Origin: Solidesulfovibrio aerotolerans
GTDB taxonomy: Bacteria; Desulfobacterota; Desulfovibrionia; Desulfovibrionales; Desulfovibrionaceae
Direction of reading: 5' to 3'
NCBI RefSeq assembly: GCF_009856865.1
Contig: NZ_WVUD01000026.1
Span: 1 to 61,505, forward strand
Length of the DNA stretch: 61,505 bases
Part shown: piece after piece, positions 26,953 through 38,931 of the stretch
How positions within the stretch are numbered: the stretch's first letter is position 1
Layout: the number at the start of each line of letters is the position of its first letter
Made by a program: the position numbers and the translations under genes
The notes under the pieces: model-generated
What the model was told of the DNA's origin: nothing
Seen by the model: only the letters and a program-made list of their open reading frames with translations
Database searches by the model: none

Positions 26953-27046
26953 TGGCGGAAGCGTATAGGAGTCGAACCTACCTGTGACCTCTCGACCACA
27001 CACCGGATTTGAAGTCCGGGCGCCACACCGGTGACGAAACGCTTCC
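26953..27046 (-). tRNA. selC: Selenocysteine tRNA (anticodon TCA)
   Basis: Minus-strand RNA of 94 nt including an encoded CCA. The eight-pair acceptor stem GGAAGCGT/ACGCTTCC, discriminator G, long variable arm and GGTTCGACTCC T-loop are all typical of bacterial tRNA-Sec. The anticodon loop CTTCAAA puts TCA at 27010-27012. It reads UGA as selenocysteine with SelB. T-rich sequence (CTCTTTTTCTTTG) follows the 3' end. No selA, selB or selD gene lies in the window. Confidence 0.96.
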
Positions 27047-27221
27047 GCATGCAAAAAAGCCTTCTATCTGTTTTCCGGCCTCTTTTCAATCAATACCAGC
27101 AGCAGGGCCGCAAGTCCGTTGGAAACAGCCGGGGTATTGACTTCCGGGCAAGCCATGACAAACTCATGACAAAGACCGTCCCTGGGCCGAGTGGCCCCGC
27201 ACCCCTTTCCTGCGAGATGTC

Positions 27222-30200
27222 ATGGTTGTCCGGTGGCTGTTGTGCCTGCTCCTTTTCCTGCTGGCGGTGCCTGGGCCTGCCCGAGCCGATAAGATTCGCA
27301 AAAACGTTCTTTATTTCAACGCCTACCAAAACGGATACCAGTGGTCCGACGATATCCTGACCGGACTGCGCGAAGCCTTTGCCGCCTCGGATTTCAACGT
27401 GGATTTGCAAATCGAGTACATGGACTCGAAAAAATACGCCGACCCGGTGTTGCGCGGCATGCTCCACGATTTTTACAAGCTCAAATACCGCAACACCCAT
27501 TTCGAGGTCATCTTAGCCTCGGACAACTACGCCTTTGACTTCCTACGCCAATACCAAAAAGAACTGTTCCCGGACACGCCGGTGGTCTTTTGCGGGGTCA
27601 ACGACTTTCACGCCGACTGGCTGACCGGCCATCCCAATTTTACCGGTGTGCTGGAAAACCCCGACATCCGCACCACGCTGGAACTGGCCCTGCGCTTCCA
27701 CCCCGACCGCAACCGGCTGGTCATCTTCGGTGACGCCTCGGTCACGGGCGTGGCCATCGGCAACCAGTTGCGGGCCGTGGAAGGCGATTTCGCCGGCCGG
27801 CTGCGTTTTGAATACGAAGACAACCTGACCCTGGCCGGCATCCTCGACCGGGTGCATACCTTGGGCAACGACGCCATGATCTTTCTCATTCCCTTTTACA
27901 AAGACACCACCAAGGACGTCTATTCCGTCAACGAAGTGCTGGCAGCCATCCGGGCCAATTCCGACGTGCCCATCTACAGCGCCTGGCAGTTCATGCTCGG
28001 CCACGGTATTGTCGGCGGCCGCCTGCACAGCGGCATTGAAGAAGGCCGCATCGCCGCCACCATGGCCGACAAGCTCCTTGCCGGCACGCCCATAGCCGAT
28101 CTGCCCATCGTAACCCAGACCAACGACATCTATATCTTTGACTTCCGGGAAATGCTGCGCCTGGGCATCACCACCGACAAACTCCCCACAGGCTTTTCCC
28201 TCATAAATGAGCCGTATCCCTTTTATCAGATCAATATTGCGGTTTTTTGGACCATCATCATCAGTGTCCTTATCCTGTGCTACGTCATGGTCCTGCTTGT
28301 GACCAACATCTTGCGGCGACGTTCGGTTGAGGAAAAAATCAAAGATCAGGTGACGTTTCTGGAAACCCTGGTCAACACCATCCCCATCCCCATCTATTAT
28401 AAAGATGAAACCGGCCGGTATCGGGGCTGCAACCCGGCCTTTCGGTCCTGGTGCGGCACAACCGACGAGGCTCTACCGTACATGGACGGTGTCGCCGTGC
28501 CATGTCTGGACGCAGCCCCCGCGCGCAACGCGGCCAACACCGCCGTGCCGAGCCGGGACTGCGCCAGCGTGATTGACTCGCCGCTTTCCCGCCACCTCGA
28601 CGCCGAGGATGCCGGCCTGCTGCGCGAACCGGGCGTGCGCCGGGGTGAAACCGACATCCAGGCCGCGGATGGCACGCCTCATTCCGTCATCCTGCACCGG
28701 GCCGTCTATGAAAGCGCCAAGGGGCAGATCGCCGGCTTGGTGGGCGTTTTATACGACGTGTCCGAACTCAAGCGGGCCACGGAAAAGCTGCGCCAAGCCG
28801 AAGAGAAATATCGCGGCATCTTTGAAAATTCCGCCCTGGGCATCTTCCGCATGGCCCCGGACGGGCAGGCGGTTGACGTCAACCCGGCCATGCTGGCCAT
28901 GCTCGGGGTCGATGACCTGGACACACTGCTGCGCCGACGCGGCGATATGATCGATGTGCTCTTTTCCGGCCGCGACCGCTTCGCCGCCCTGCTCGAATCG
29001 CCTGTGGACGAACTGGCCACCATCAAATTCGAAACCCGGTTCGTGCGGCCCGACGCCAGACCGGTCACGGCCAACATCAACATGCGTCTGGTCGCCGACC
29101 GCGCCGGCTATCTGGCCTATGTCGAAGGCGTGGTGGAGGACGTGACCATGCGCCATGAGGCCGAGCGGGCCTTGCGCGAGTCCCAGGAGATGCTGCGTCT
29201 GGTCCTGGACAATATCCCCCAACTCGTTTCCTGGAAGGACAAGGCTTTGCGCTATCTGGGGGCCAACCGGGCCTTCACCGACTTTTTCGGCTTCACCGAT
29301 CTCAGCGACCTCATGGGCCGCGACGACGCCGCCCTGCCGCTTCGCGCCGAGGACGTGGACGCCGTACGGGCCACCGACATCGACGTCATGCGCTACAACC
29401 GGCCGGTGGCCGGCGAACTGGCCGCCCGCAACGTCCGGGGAGCCGACGTGCTGCTGGAGATCAAAAAGGTGCCGCTCCACGACGACAAGGGGGCGGTGGT
29501 GGGGGTCTTGTCCACGGCCGACGACGTGACCCAGAAGGTGAGCCTGGAGCGCCAACTCCTGCAATCCCAAAAGATGGAGGCCATCGGCACCCTGGCCGGC
29601 GGCATCGCCCACGACTTCAACAACATCCTGACCTCGATTATCAATTCCGCAGAACTGGCGCTTATGGATCTGCCCCCGGACGACGCCATGGAGGATGATC
29701 TGCGCCGGGTGCTCAAGGCCGGCGAACGCGGCAGCCGTCTGGTCAAGCAGATTCTGTCGTTTACCCGCCCTTCCCAGGCCGGGTTTGCGCCCATAAACGT
29801 GGCCGACGTCATGAGCGAGGTGGCGGGCCTGCTCAAGGCCTCCATCCCGCGCCACATCAAAATCGTTGAGGATCTGCCCGCCGCTGCGGTGACCTGCCGG
29901 GCCGACCCCACCCAGTTGCACCAGATCGTTATGAACCTGTGCACCAACGCCTTCCAGGCCATGCGCGAAGACGGCGGCGTGCTGACCCTGTCGCTGAGCG
30001 AAGACGCCCTGGACGAGAGCCAGGCCGGTCAGGTCGGGACCAGGGCCGGCCGCTATGCCCGCCTGTCCGTGGTGGACACCGGCCCAGGCATAGCCGGCGA
30101 CATTTTAGATAAGATTTTCGATCCGTTTTTTTCCACCAAGGAAAAAGGCGAAGGCACAGGCCTGGGGTTGGCTGTGGTGCGCGGTATCGTTAAAAGCCAC

Positions 30201-30704
30201 CGGGGTGGCATCCGGGTGACGAGCCTACCCGGCGAGCGCACCGGTTTTGACATCTATCTGCCCTTGCTCGCCGCTGGCGATGCCCCGGTGGTCCTGCCGA
30301 GGCCCGCGCCCAACCGGGGCCGCGACCGCATCCTTTTTGTCGAGGACGACGAGGATCAACTGCTCACCATCCCCCGGGTGCTGGCCCAGCTCGGCCACGA
30401 GGTCACGGCCCGGGGCAGTCCCCTGGAGGCGCTGGCCGTTTTGGCCGCTGCCCCGGCCGCCTTTGATGTGCTCATCACCGATTTCGACATGCCCGAGGTC
30501 AACGGTCTGGAACTGGCCCGGCGGGCGGCGAAAATTGCCCCGGCGCTGCCTGTTGTCCTCGTTTCCGGCCGCCTGGGCGACATCGAGGACATAAAGCTCG
30601 CCGGCAACATCCAAAAAGTGGTGCTCAAGCCCTACAACCAGGCGATCATCTCGGCGGCCATCCGCGAGGTGCTTGACGCCAAAAAGCAAACGACGGCCCC
30701 ATGA
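27222..30704 (+). CDS. Hybrid sensor histidine kinase with periplasmic binding-protein-like sensor
   Basis: 1160 residues. Signal peptide 1-22; residues 26-330 resemble ABC substrate-binding proteins (VLYFNAYQNGYQWSDDI; PVVFCGVNDF), so the ligand is sensed in the periplasm. One TM helix lies at about 338-362, followed by three PAS-like regions to about 770. HisKA has phospho-acceptor His797 (GGIAHDFNNIL), then HATPase motifs (NLCTNAFQAM; GTGLGLAVVRG) and a C-terminal receiver with Asp1087 (LITDFDMPEVNG). Its stop overlaps the sigma54 regulator start by four bases. By position and layout it is the counterpart of the D. vulgaris kinase next to the lactate cluster. Confidence 0.9.
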   Translation: MVVRWLLCLLLFLLAVPGPARADKIRKNVLYFNAYQNGYQWSDDILTGLREAFAASDFNVDLQIEYMDSKKYADPVLRGMLHDFYKLKYRNTHFEVILASDNYAFDFLRQYQKELFPDTPVVFCGVNDFHADWLTGHPNFTGVLENPDIRTTLELALRFHPDRNRLVIFGDASVTGVAIGNQLRAVEGDFAGRLRFEYEDNLTLAGILDRVHTLGNDAMIFLIPFYKDTTKDVYSVNEVLAAIRANSDVPIYSAWQFMLGHGIVGGRLHSGIEEGRIAATMADKLLAGTPIADLPIVTQTNDIYIFDFREMLRLGITTDKLPTGFSLINEPYPFYQINIAVFWTIIISVLILCYVMVLLVTNILRRRSVEEKIKDQVTFLETLVNTIPIPIYYKDETGRYRGCNPAFRSWCGTTDEALPYMDGVAVPCLDAAPARNAANTAVPSRDCASVIDSPLSRHLDAEDAGLLREPGVRRGETDIQAADGTPHSVILHRAVYESAKGQIAGLVGVLYDVSELKRATEKLRQAEEKYRGIFENSALGIFRMAPDGQAVDVNPAMLAMLGVDDLDTLLRRRGDMIDVLFSGRDRFAALLESPVDELATIKFETRFVRPDARPVTANINMRLVADRAGYLAYVEGVVEDVTMRHEAERALRESQEMLRLVLDNIPQLVSWKDKALRYLGANRAFTDFFGFTDLSDLMGRDDAALPLRAEDVDAVRATDIDVMRYNRPVAGELAARNVRGADVLLEIKKVPLHDDKGAVVGVLSTADDVTQKVSLERQLLQSQKMEAIGTLAGGIAHDFNNILTSIINSAELALMDLPPDDAMEDDLRRVLKAGERGSRLVKQILSFTRPSQAGFAPINVADVMSEVAGLLKASIPRHIKIVEDLPAAAVTCRADPTQLHQIVMNLCTNAFQAMREDGGVLTLSLSEDALDESQAGQVGTRAGRYARLSVVDTGPGIAGDILDKIFDPFFSTKEKGEGTGLGLAVVRGIVKSHRGGIRVTSLPGERTGFDIYLPLLAAGDAPVVLPRPAPNRGRDRILFVEDDEDQLLTIPRVLAQLGHEVTARGSPLEALAVLAAAPAAFDVLITDFDMPEVNGLELARRAAKIAPALPVVLVSGRLGDIEDIKLAGNIQKVVLKPYNQAIISAAIREVLDAKKQTTAP

Positions 30705-32119
30705 AATCCGTGTGCATCATCGACGACGACCCCGAAGTCCGCGACACCATCGCCAGCCTCACCCGCAAAATGCGCCTGACCAGCGAGTCTGCCGGTGCTC
30801 TGGAGGCCGGCATGGAACTGCTGGCCCGGGAGCGCTTCGACGTGGTCTTTCTGGACGTGCGCCTGCCCGACGGCAACGGCCTGGCCGCCCTGCCCGCCAT
30901 CAAACGCCTGCCCGACGCCCCGGAGGTCATCATCCTCACCGGCATCGGCGACCCGGACGGTGCGGAACTGGCCATCCAGGAGGGGGTGTGGGACTATCTG
31001 GTCAAGCCTTCGCCGATAAAACAGATCATGCTCACCTTGCAGCGGGCACTCAAATACCGCGAGGAGCGGCGCAGCGACCACAGCCCGGTCTCCCTCATGC
31101 TGACCGGCTGTGTGACGGCCAGCCCCCGCATGCAGCCCTGCCTCAATCAGGTGGCCCATGCCGCCGGCTCGAGCGCTGCCGTGCTCGTCACTGGCGAGAC
31201 CGGTGCCGGCAAGGAACTCTTCGCCCGACTGATTCACGCCAACAGCGCCCGGGCGAAAAAGGCCTTTGTCACCGTGGACTGCGCCTCGCTGACCGAGTCG
31301 CTGGTGGAGAGCACGCTTTTTGGCCACAAAAAAGGGGCGTTTACCGGAGCCGACGCCGACCGGGTGGGGTTGGCCCAACTCGCCGACGGGGGGACGCTGT
31401 TTCTCGACGAAGTGGGCGAGATGCCGACCTCGCTGCAAAAAACCTTTTTGCGCGTGCTCCACGAAAAGACCTTCCGGCCAGTGGGCGGGGTCAGCGAAAT
31501 CCACAGCGATTTCCGGCTCATTGCCGCCACCAACCGCGATCTGGCCGCCATGGTCGCGGTCGGCGAATTTCGACGCGATCTGTACTTTCGCTTAAAGACC
31601 ATCGAAGTGCCCCTGCCGCCCCTGCGCTGTCGGGTGGAGGACATAAAACCCCTCACCCTGGCCTTTGCCGACGCCCTGGCCGCCGAATACGCCCTGCCGC
31701 CCAAAGGCTTTGACGCGGAATTTCTGGCCATGCTCGAAGCCTATGACTGGCCGGGCAACGTGCGCGAACTACGCAATGTGGTGGAACGCGCCTTTCTGGC
31801 TTCCGGCCGGGAGAAGACGCTTTACAGCATGCACCTGCCCCAGGACGTACGCATCAAGGTGACCAAATCGACCCTGGAGCGCGGTATGCAAACGTGCGAG
31901 CGCGAACTTCCGGCCGCGCCGGGACCGTTTGCAGCGGCCAATGCCCCCATCGGCCGGCGCACGCTCAAAGACTACAAGGAAACCATGGAGCGCCGCTATC
32001 TTGAGGGCCTTTTACGCGAGCACGGCCGGGATGTGGCAGCCATGATCGCCATTTCCGGCTTATCGCGCTCCCACTTCTACGCCCTGCTCAAGAAAAGCGG
32101 TCTGGCCATCCCGGAGTAG
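30701..32119 (+). CDS. NtrC-type sigma54-dependent response regulator
   Basis: 472 residues. Receiver 1-120 with Asp52 (VVFLDVRLPDG). AAA+ domain with Walker A GETGAGKE (165-172), the sigma54-contacting GAFTGA loop (212-217), Walker B GGTLFLDEVGEMP and the arginine-finger region. A Fis-type HTH ends the protein (GRDVAAMIAISGLSRSHFYALL). It should bind the palindromes just downstream and drive the sigma54 promoter of the lactate operon when phosphorylated by the kinase encoded with it. Confidence 0.93.
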   Translation: MKSVCIIDDDPEVRDTIASLTRKMRLTSESAGALEAGMELLARERFDVVFLDVRLPDGNGLAALPAIKRLPDAPEVIILTGIGDPDGAELAIQEGVWDYLVKPSPIKQIMLTLQRALKYREERRSDHSPVSLMLTGCVTASPRMQPCLNQVAHAAGSSAAVLVTGETGAGKELFARLIHANSARAKKAFVTVDCASLTESLVESTLFGHKKGAFTGADADRVGLAQLADGGTLFLDEVGEMPTSLQKTFLRVLHEKTFRPVGGVSEIHSDFRLIAATNRDLAAMVAVGEFRRDLYFRLKTIEVPLPPLRCRVEDIKPLTLAFADALAAEYALPPKGFDAEFLAMLEAYDWPGNVRELRNVVERAFLASGREKTLYSMHLPQDVRIKVTKSTLERGMQTCERELPAAPGPFAAANAPIGRRTLKDYKETMERRYLEGLLREHGRDVAAMIAISGLSRSHFYALLKKSGLAIPE

Positions 32120-32264
32120 CTGTTTTGCTCCAGCGCCAGCCTGTGCTTGGGACTTTTTGCACAAAACCGTTTTCCCGCCTTTTTGCGTGCCAACGCGCCT
32201 CGTCTATGGCAAGAAACCTTGGGAAACCCCAGTTCTGGTCCTCTTGCGGCGGGAAACGGCCTAC

Positions 32265-32389
32265 TGTCTGAAATTTCGGACAAGACCACTGTGTCCGAAA
32301 AATCGGACAGGGCTTTTGCCCTGAAGCGCTTTACGAAGCCATAGATTCCAGGGTATTAGCTTTGACCCTGCATCCGAAAAACCGGATGC
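32265..32389 (+). promoter_or_regulatory. Three related palindromes, candidate enhancer sites of the sigma54 regulator
   Basis: TGTCTGAAATTTCGGACA (32265-32282), TGTCCGAAAAATCGGACA (32292-32309) and GCATCCGAAAAACCGGATGC (32370-32389). All are near-perfect dyads with a shared core TCCGAAAAA(T/C)CGGA (first copy TCTGAAATTTCGGA). The first two centres are 27 bases apart. They lie about 100 to 215 bases upstream of the likely transcription start, a usual enhancer distance. The 425-base gap they sit in has no gene. Confidence 0.7.
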
Positions 32390-32461
32390 CCCGATCCTTC
32401 CTGGACCCAAACCGGTTTCTTCCTAGCGGTAATTCACCGGATTTATTGTATTAACCGTTGC

Positions 32462-32476
32462 TGGCACACGGTTTGC
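32462..32476 (+). promoter_or_regulatory. Sigma54 (-24/-12) promoter of the lactate oxidation operon
   Basis: TGGCAC (32462-32467), five bases, TTGC (32473-32476): a full match to the RpoN consensus with ten bases between GG and GC. Transcription should start near 32488, about 57 bases before the pyruvate oxidoreductase ATG. Confidence 0.88.
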
Positions 32477-32532
32477 CTAAGAGAGAGCGTCGACACGGCC
32501 TTTCTCTCATCGGTCGAACGACAACCTTTTAA

Positions 32533-36186
<3,654 letters not shown>

Positions 36187-36209
36187 CGAAGCCAAGCGAG
36201 TACAAAACG

Positions 36210-37589
36210 ATGAGTAACCACCTGTCCCAGAAGTTCGAGGAAATCGTCGGCAAAGGCAACGTCCTGGCCAGCGAGGTGGACCGCCACAGCTATTCCTACG
36301 ATGCGGCGGTCCTTCCCCCCAAACTCCCTGCCCTGGCCGTGCGACCGGAGACGCCCGAGGCTCTGGGACGGGTGGTTAAAACCTGCAATGAGCTCGGGTT
36401 GCCGCTGACTGTGCGCGGCTCGGGCACGAATTTAAGCGGCGGCACCATCCCCTCCGTGGGCGGCGTGGTGGCCTTGACCGGTGCTCTGAACAAGATCATC
36501 GAGATCAACGAAGCCGACATGTACGCCGTGGTCCAAACCGGCGTTATTACTGCCAAGTTCGCCACCGAAGTGGCCAAGCGCGGCCTTTTTTACCCGCCTG
36601 ATCCGGGCAGCCAGGCCGTGTCTACGCTGGGCGGCAACGTGGCCGAAAACGCCGGGGGGCTTCGCGGCCTCAAATACGGCGTGACCAAAGACTACGTCAT
36701 GGGCATGAGCTTTTATGACGTGGACGGCGAACTGGTCAAAACCGGCTCGCGCACGGTCAAGTGCGTCACCGGCATGAATCTGCACGGCCTTATGGTTGGT
36801 TCCGAAGGCACTTTGGGCGTTTTTAACGAGATCATTTTAAAACTCGTGCCGCCGCCCAAGGCCAGCAAGGCCATGATGGCCATCTTCGACGATCTGGGCA
36901 AAGCCTCCGAAACCGTGGCTGCCATCATCGCTGCCAAGATCGTCCCGGCAACGCTTGAATACATGGACGACTTCACCATCCGCACCGTCGAGGACTTTGC
37001 CCACGCGGGGCTGCCCACCGACGCCAAAGCGCTTTTGCTCATTGAAGTGGACGGCCATCCGGCCCAGGTCGAGGACGAAGCAGCGGAAGTCGAGGCTATC
37101 TGCAAACGCATCGGTGCCACGCGTATCCAGGTGGCCAAGGACGCGGCCGAACGCAACAAGGTCTGGGAAGCCCGCCGGGCGGCCCTTTCGGCCCTGGCCC
37201 GGGTGCGCCCCACCACCGTCCTTGAAGACGCAACAGTGCCGCGCTCCAAGATCCCGGCCATGATCGGAGCTTTGGAAGCCATAGCCGCCAAGTACAAGCT
37301 GACCATTGGCACCTTCGGCCATGCCGGCGACGGCAACCTGCATCCCACCATCCTCACCGACAAGCGCGACCATGTGGAATACGCCCGGGTTGAAGCGGCC
37401 ATCGACGAGATCTTCGACGTGGCCCTGTCCCTTGGCGGCACGCTGTCTGGCGAGCACGGCATCGGCACGGCCAAGTCCAAGTATATGGTTAAGGAAGTGG
37501 GCCTGGGTTCCATCCAGTACGCCAAGCGCTTAAAGGCCGCCCTCGATCCCAAGGGTATCCTCAATCCCGGCAAGATCACGGGGGAATGA
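36210..37589 (+). CDS. FAD-binding lactate dehydrogenase subunit (GlcD-like)
   Basis: 459 residues. FAD_binding_4 fold (VRPETPEALGRVVKTCNE; RGSGTNLSGGTIPSVGGVV) and a FAD-oxidase C domain with FGHAGDGNLHPTI and GGTLSGEHGIGTAKSKY. This family oxidises D-lactate or glycolate. ATG 36210 is 23 bases after por; the longer frame lies inside por. It is followed one base later by the FeS partner gene, so the pair forms a membrane-associated lactate dehydrogenase, matching the D-lactate enzyme of the D. vulgaris cluster by position. Confidence 0.9.
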   Translation: MSNHLSQKFEEIVGKGNVLASEVDRHSYSYDAAVLPPKLPALAVRPETPEALGRVVKTCNELGLPLTVRGSGTNLSGGTIPSVGGVVALTGALNKIIEINEADMYAVVQTGVITAKFATEVAKRGLFYPPDPGSQAVSTLGGNVAENAGGLRGLKYGVTKDYVMGMSFYDVDGELVKTGSRTVKCVTGMNLHGLMVGSEGTLGVFNEIILKLVPPPKASKAMMAIFDDLGKASETVAAIIAAKIVPATLEYMDDFTIRTVEDFAHAGLPTDAKALLLIEVDGHPAQVEDEAAEVEAICKRIGATRIQVAKDAAERNKVWEARRAALSALARVRPTTVLEDATVPRSKIPAMIGALEAIAAKYKLTIGTFGHAGDGNLHPTILTDKRDHVEYARVEAAIDEIFDVALSLGGTLSGEHGIGTAKSKYMVKEVGLGSIQYAKRLKAALDPKGILNPGKITGE

Positions 37590-37590
37590 C

Positions 37591-38895
37591 ATGAGCGAGA
37601 TGCGTCAACTCGTCGGCCTGCTCAAGCAGATCGACGACCAGCTCGTGGCCTGCATGCGGTGTGGCATGTGCCAGGCCGTGTGTCCCATCTACGCCGAGAC
37701 CGGGCTTGAGGGCCATGTGGCCCGGGGCAAGATCGCCCTGCTCGAATGTCTGGCCGACGAAGTCATCAAAGACCCGGCCGGGGTCAAGGAACGCCTGGAC
37801 GCCTGCCTGCTGTGCGGCTCATGTCAGGCCAACTGCCCCAGCGGCGTCAAGGCACTGGATATTTTCTTAAAAGCCAGGGCCTTTCTCACCGGCTACTACG
37901 GCCTGCCGCCGGTTAAGCGGGCCATCTTCCGGGGGCTTCTCAAAAATCCCCGCTTCTTTGACACGGTGCTGGGCATTGCCTCGAAGTTCCAGGGGCTTTT
38001 CACCAAGCCGGTCAATGATATGCTCGGTTCGTCCTGCGCCCGGGTCTTTTCCGACCTGATCGGCGGGCGGCATTTCGCCCCCCTGGCCGGCTCGGCGCTG
38101 CACGAAGCAGCGGCCGAACGTGACGCACCGCGCGGGTTTTCCGGCCTCAAGGTGGCGTTTTTCTACGGCTGCGTGGTGGACAAGATGTTCCCGCGCATCG
38201 GCGAAGCGGTCCTAACGGTCTGCGATCACCACGGCGTGGGCGTGTATATGCCCCATGACCAGGCCTGCTGCGGCATCCCGGCCCTGTCGTCGGGCGACCG
38301 GGAGACCTTCGAGGCCCTGGTGGCCCATAACATGAAGCTGTTTGGCGAAGCCGACTTCGACGTGCTGGTGACGCCGTGCGCCACCTGCACCTCCACCATC
38401 AAAAAACTCTGGCCGCTGATGGCTGAAAATCTGCCCGAACTCACCCGCTTTAAGATTCGGGAGATGGCCGCCAAGGTCAAGGATATCAGCGAATTCCTGA
38501 TTAACGACGTGGGTGTGGTCCCGGCTGATCTCCCGGTTTCCGGGGAGCCTGTCGCCGTCACCTACCACGACCCCTGCCATCTGAAAAAGTCCCTGGGGAT
38601 TTCCGCCGAGCCCAGGGCGCTTGTGGCCGCCAACCCGCGCTACAAACTGGTTGAAATGGACGGCGCTGATTCGTGCTGCGGTTCCGGCGGAAGTTTCACC
38701 TTGCAGCATTACGACCTCTCCAAACGCATCGGCAAGCACAAGCGGGACAACATTGTGGCCACAGGCGCAATGGTTGCTGCCACCAGCTGCCCGGCCTGCA
38801 TGCTCCAGATCGGCGATATGTTGTCCCAGGCCGGCGATAAGCTGGTCATCAAGCATCCGGTGGAAATTTATGCGGAGACCCTGGCCGGTCGTTGA
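37591..38895 (+). CDS. Iron-sulfur subunit of lactate/glycolate dehydrogenase (GlcF-like)
   Basis: 434 residues. Two 4Fe-4S motifs at the N-terminus (CMRCGMCQAVCP, CLLCGSCQANCP) are followed by two cysteine-rich CCG domains (QACCGIPALSSG, SCCGSGGSFTL) as in GlcF and HdrB-like proteins. It passes electrons from the flavin subunit towards the membrane quinone pool or a dedicated carrier. The start is one base after the preceding stop, which suggests coupled translation. Confidence 0.92.
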   Translation: MSEMRQLVGLLKQIDDQLVACMRCGMCQAVCPIYAETGLEGHVARGKIALLECLADEVIKDPAGVKERLDACLLCGSCQANCPSGVKALDIFLKARAFLTGYYGLPPVKRAIFRGLLKNPRFFDTVLGIASKFQGLFTKPVNDMLGSSCARVFSDLIGGRHFAPLAGSALHEAAAERDAPRGFSGLKVAFFYGCVVDKMFPRIGEAVLTVCDHHGVGVYMPHDQACCGIPALSSGDRETFEALVAHNMKLFGEADFDVLVTPCATCTSTIKKLWPLMAENLPELTRFKIREMAAKVKDISEFLINDVGVVPADLPVSGEPVAVTYHDPCHLKKSLGISAEPRALVAANPRYKLVEMDGADSCCGSGGSFTLQHYDLSKRIGKHKRDNIVATGAMVAATSCPACMLQIGDMLSQAGDKLVIKHPVEIYAETLAGR

Positions 38896-38931
38896 TCCGG
38901 TCCACAACCAACTGGCGAACGAGGTAGTCGA

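Noticed and set aside
28749-29921. Minus-strand frame of 390 codons opposite the histidine kinase
   Set aside because: Shadow frame of the PAS/HisKA region without domains or an SD.
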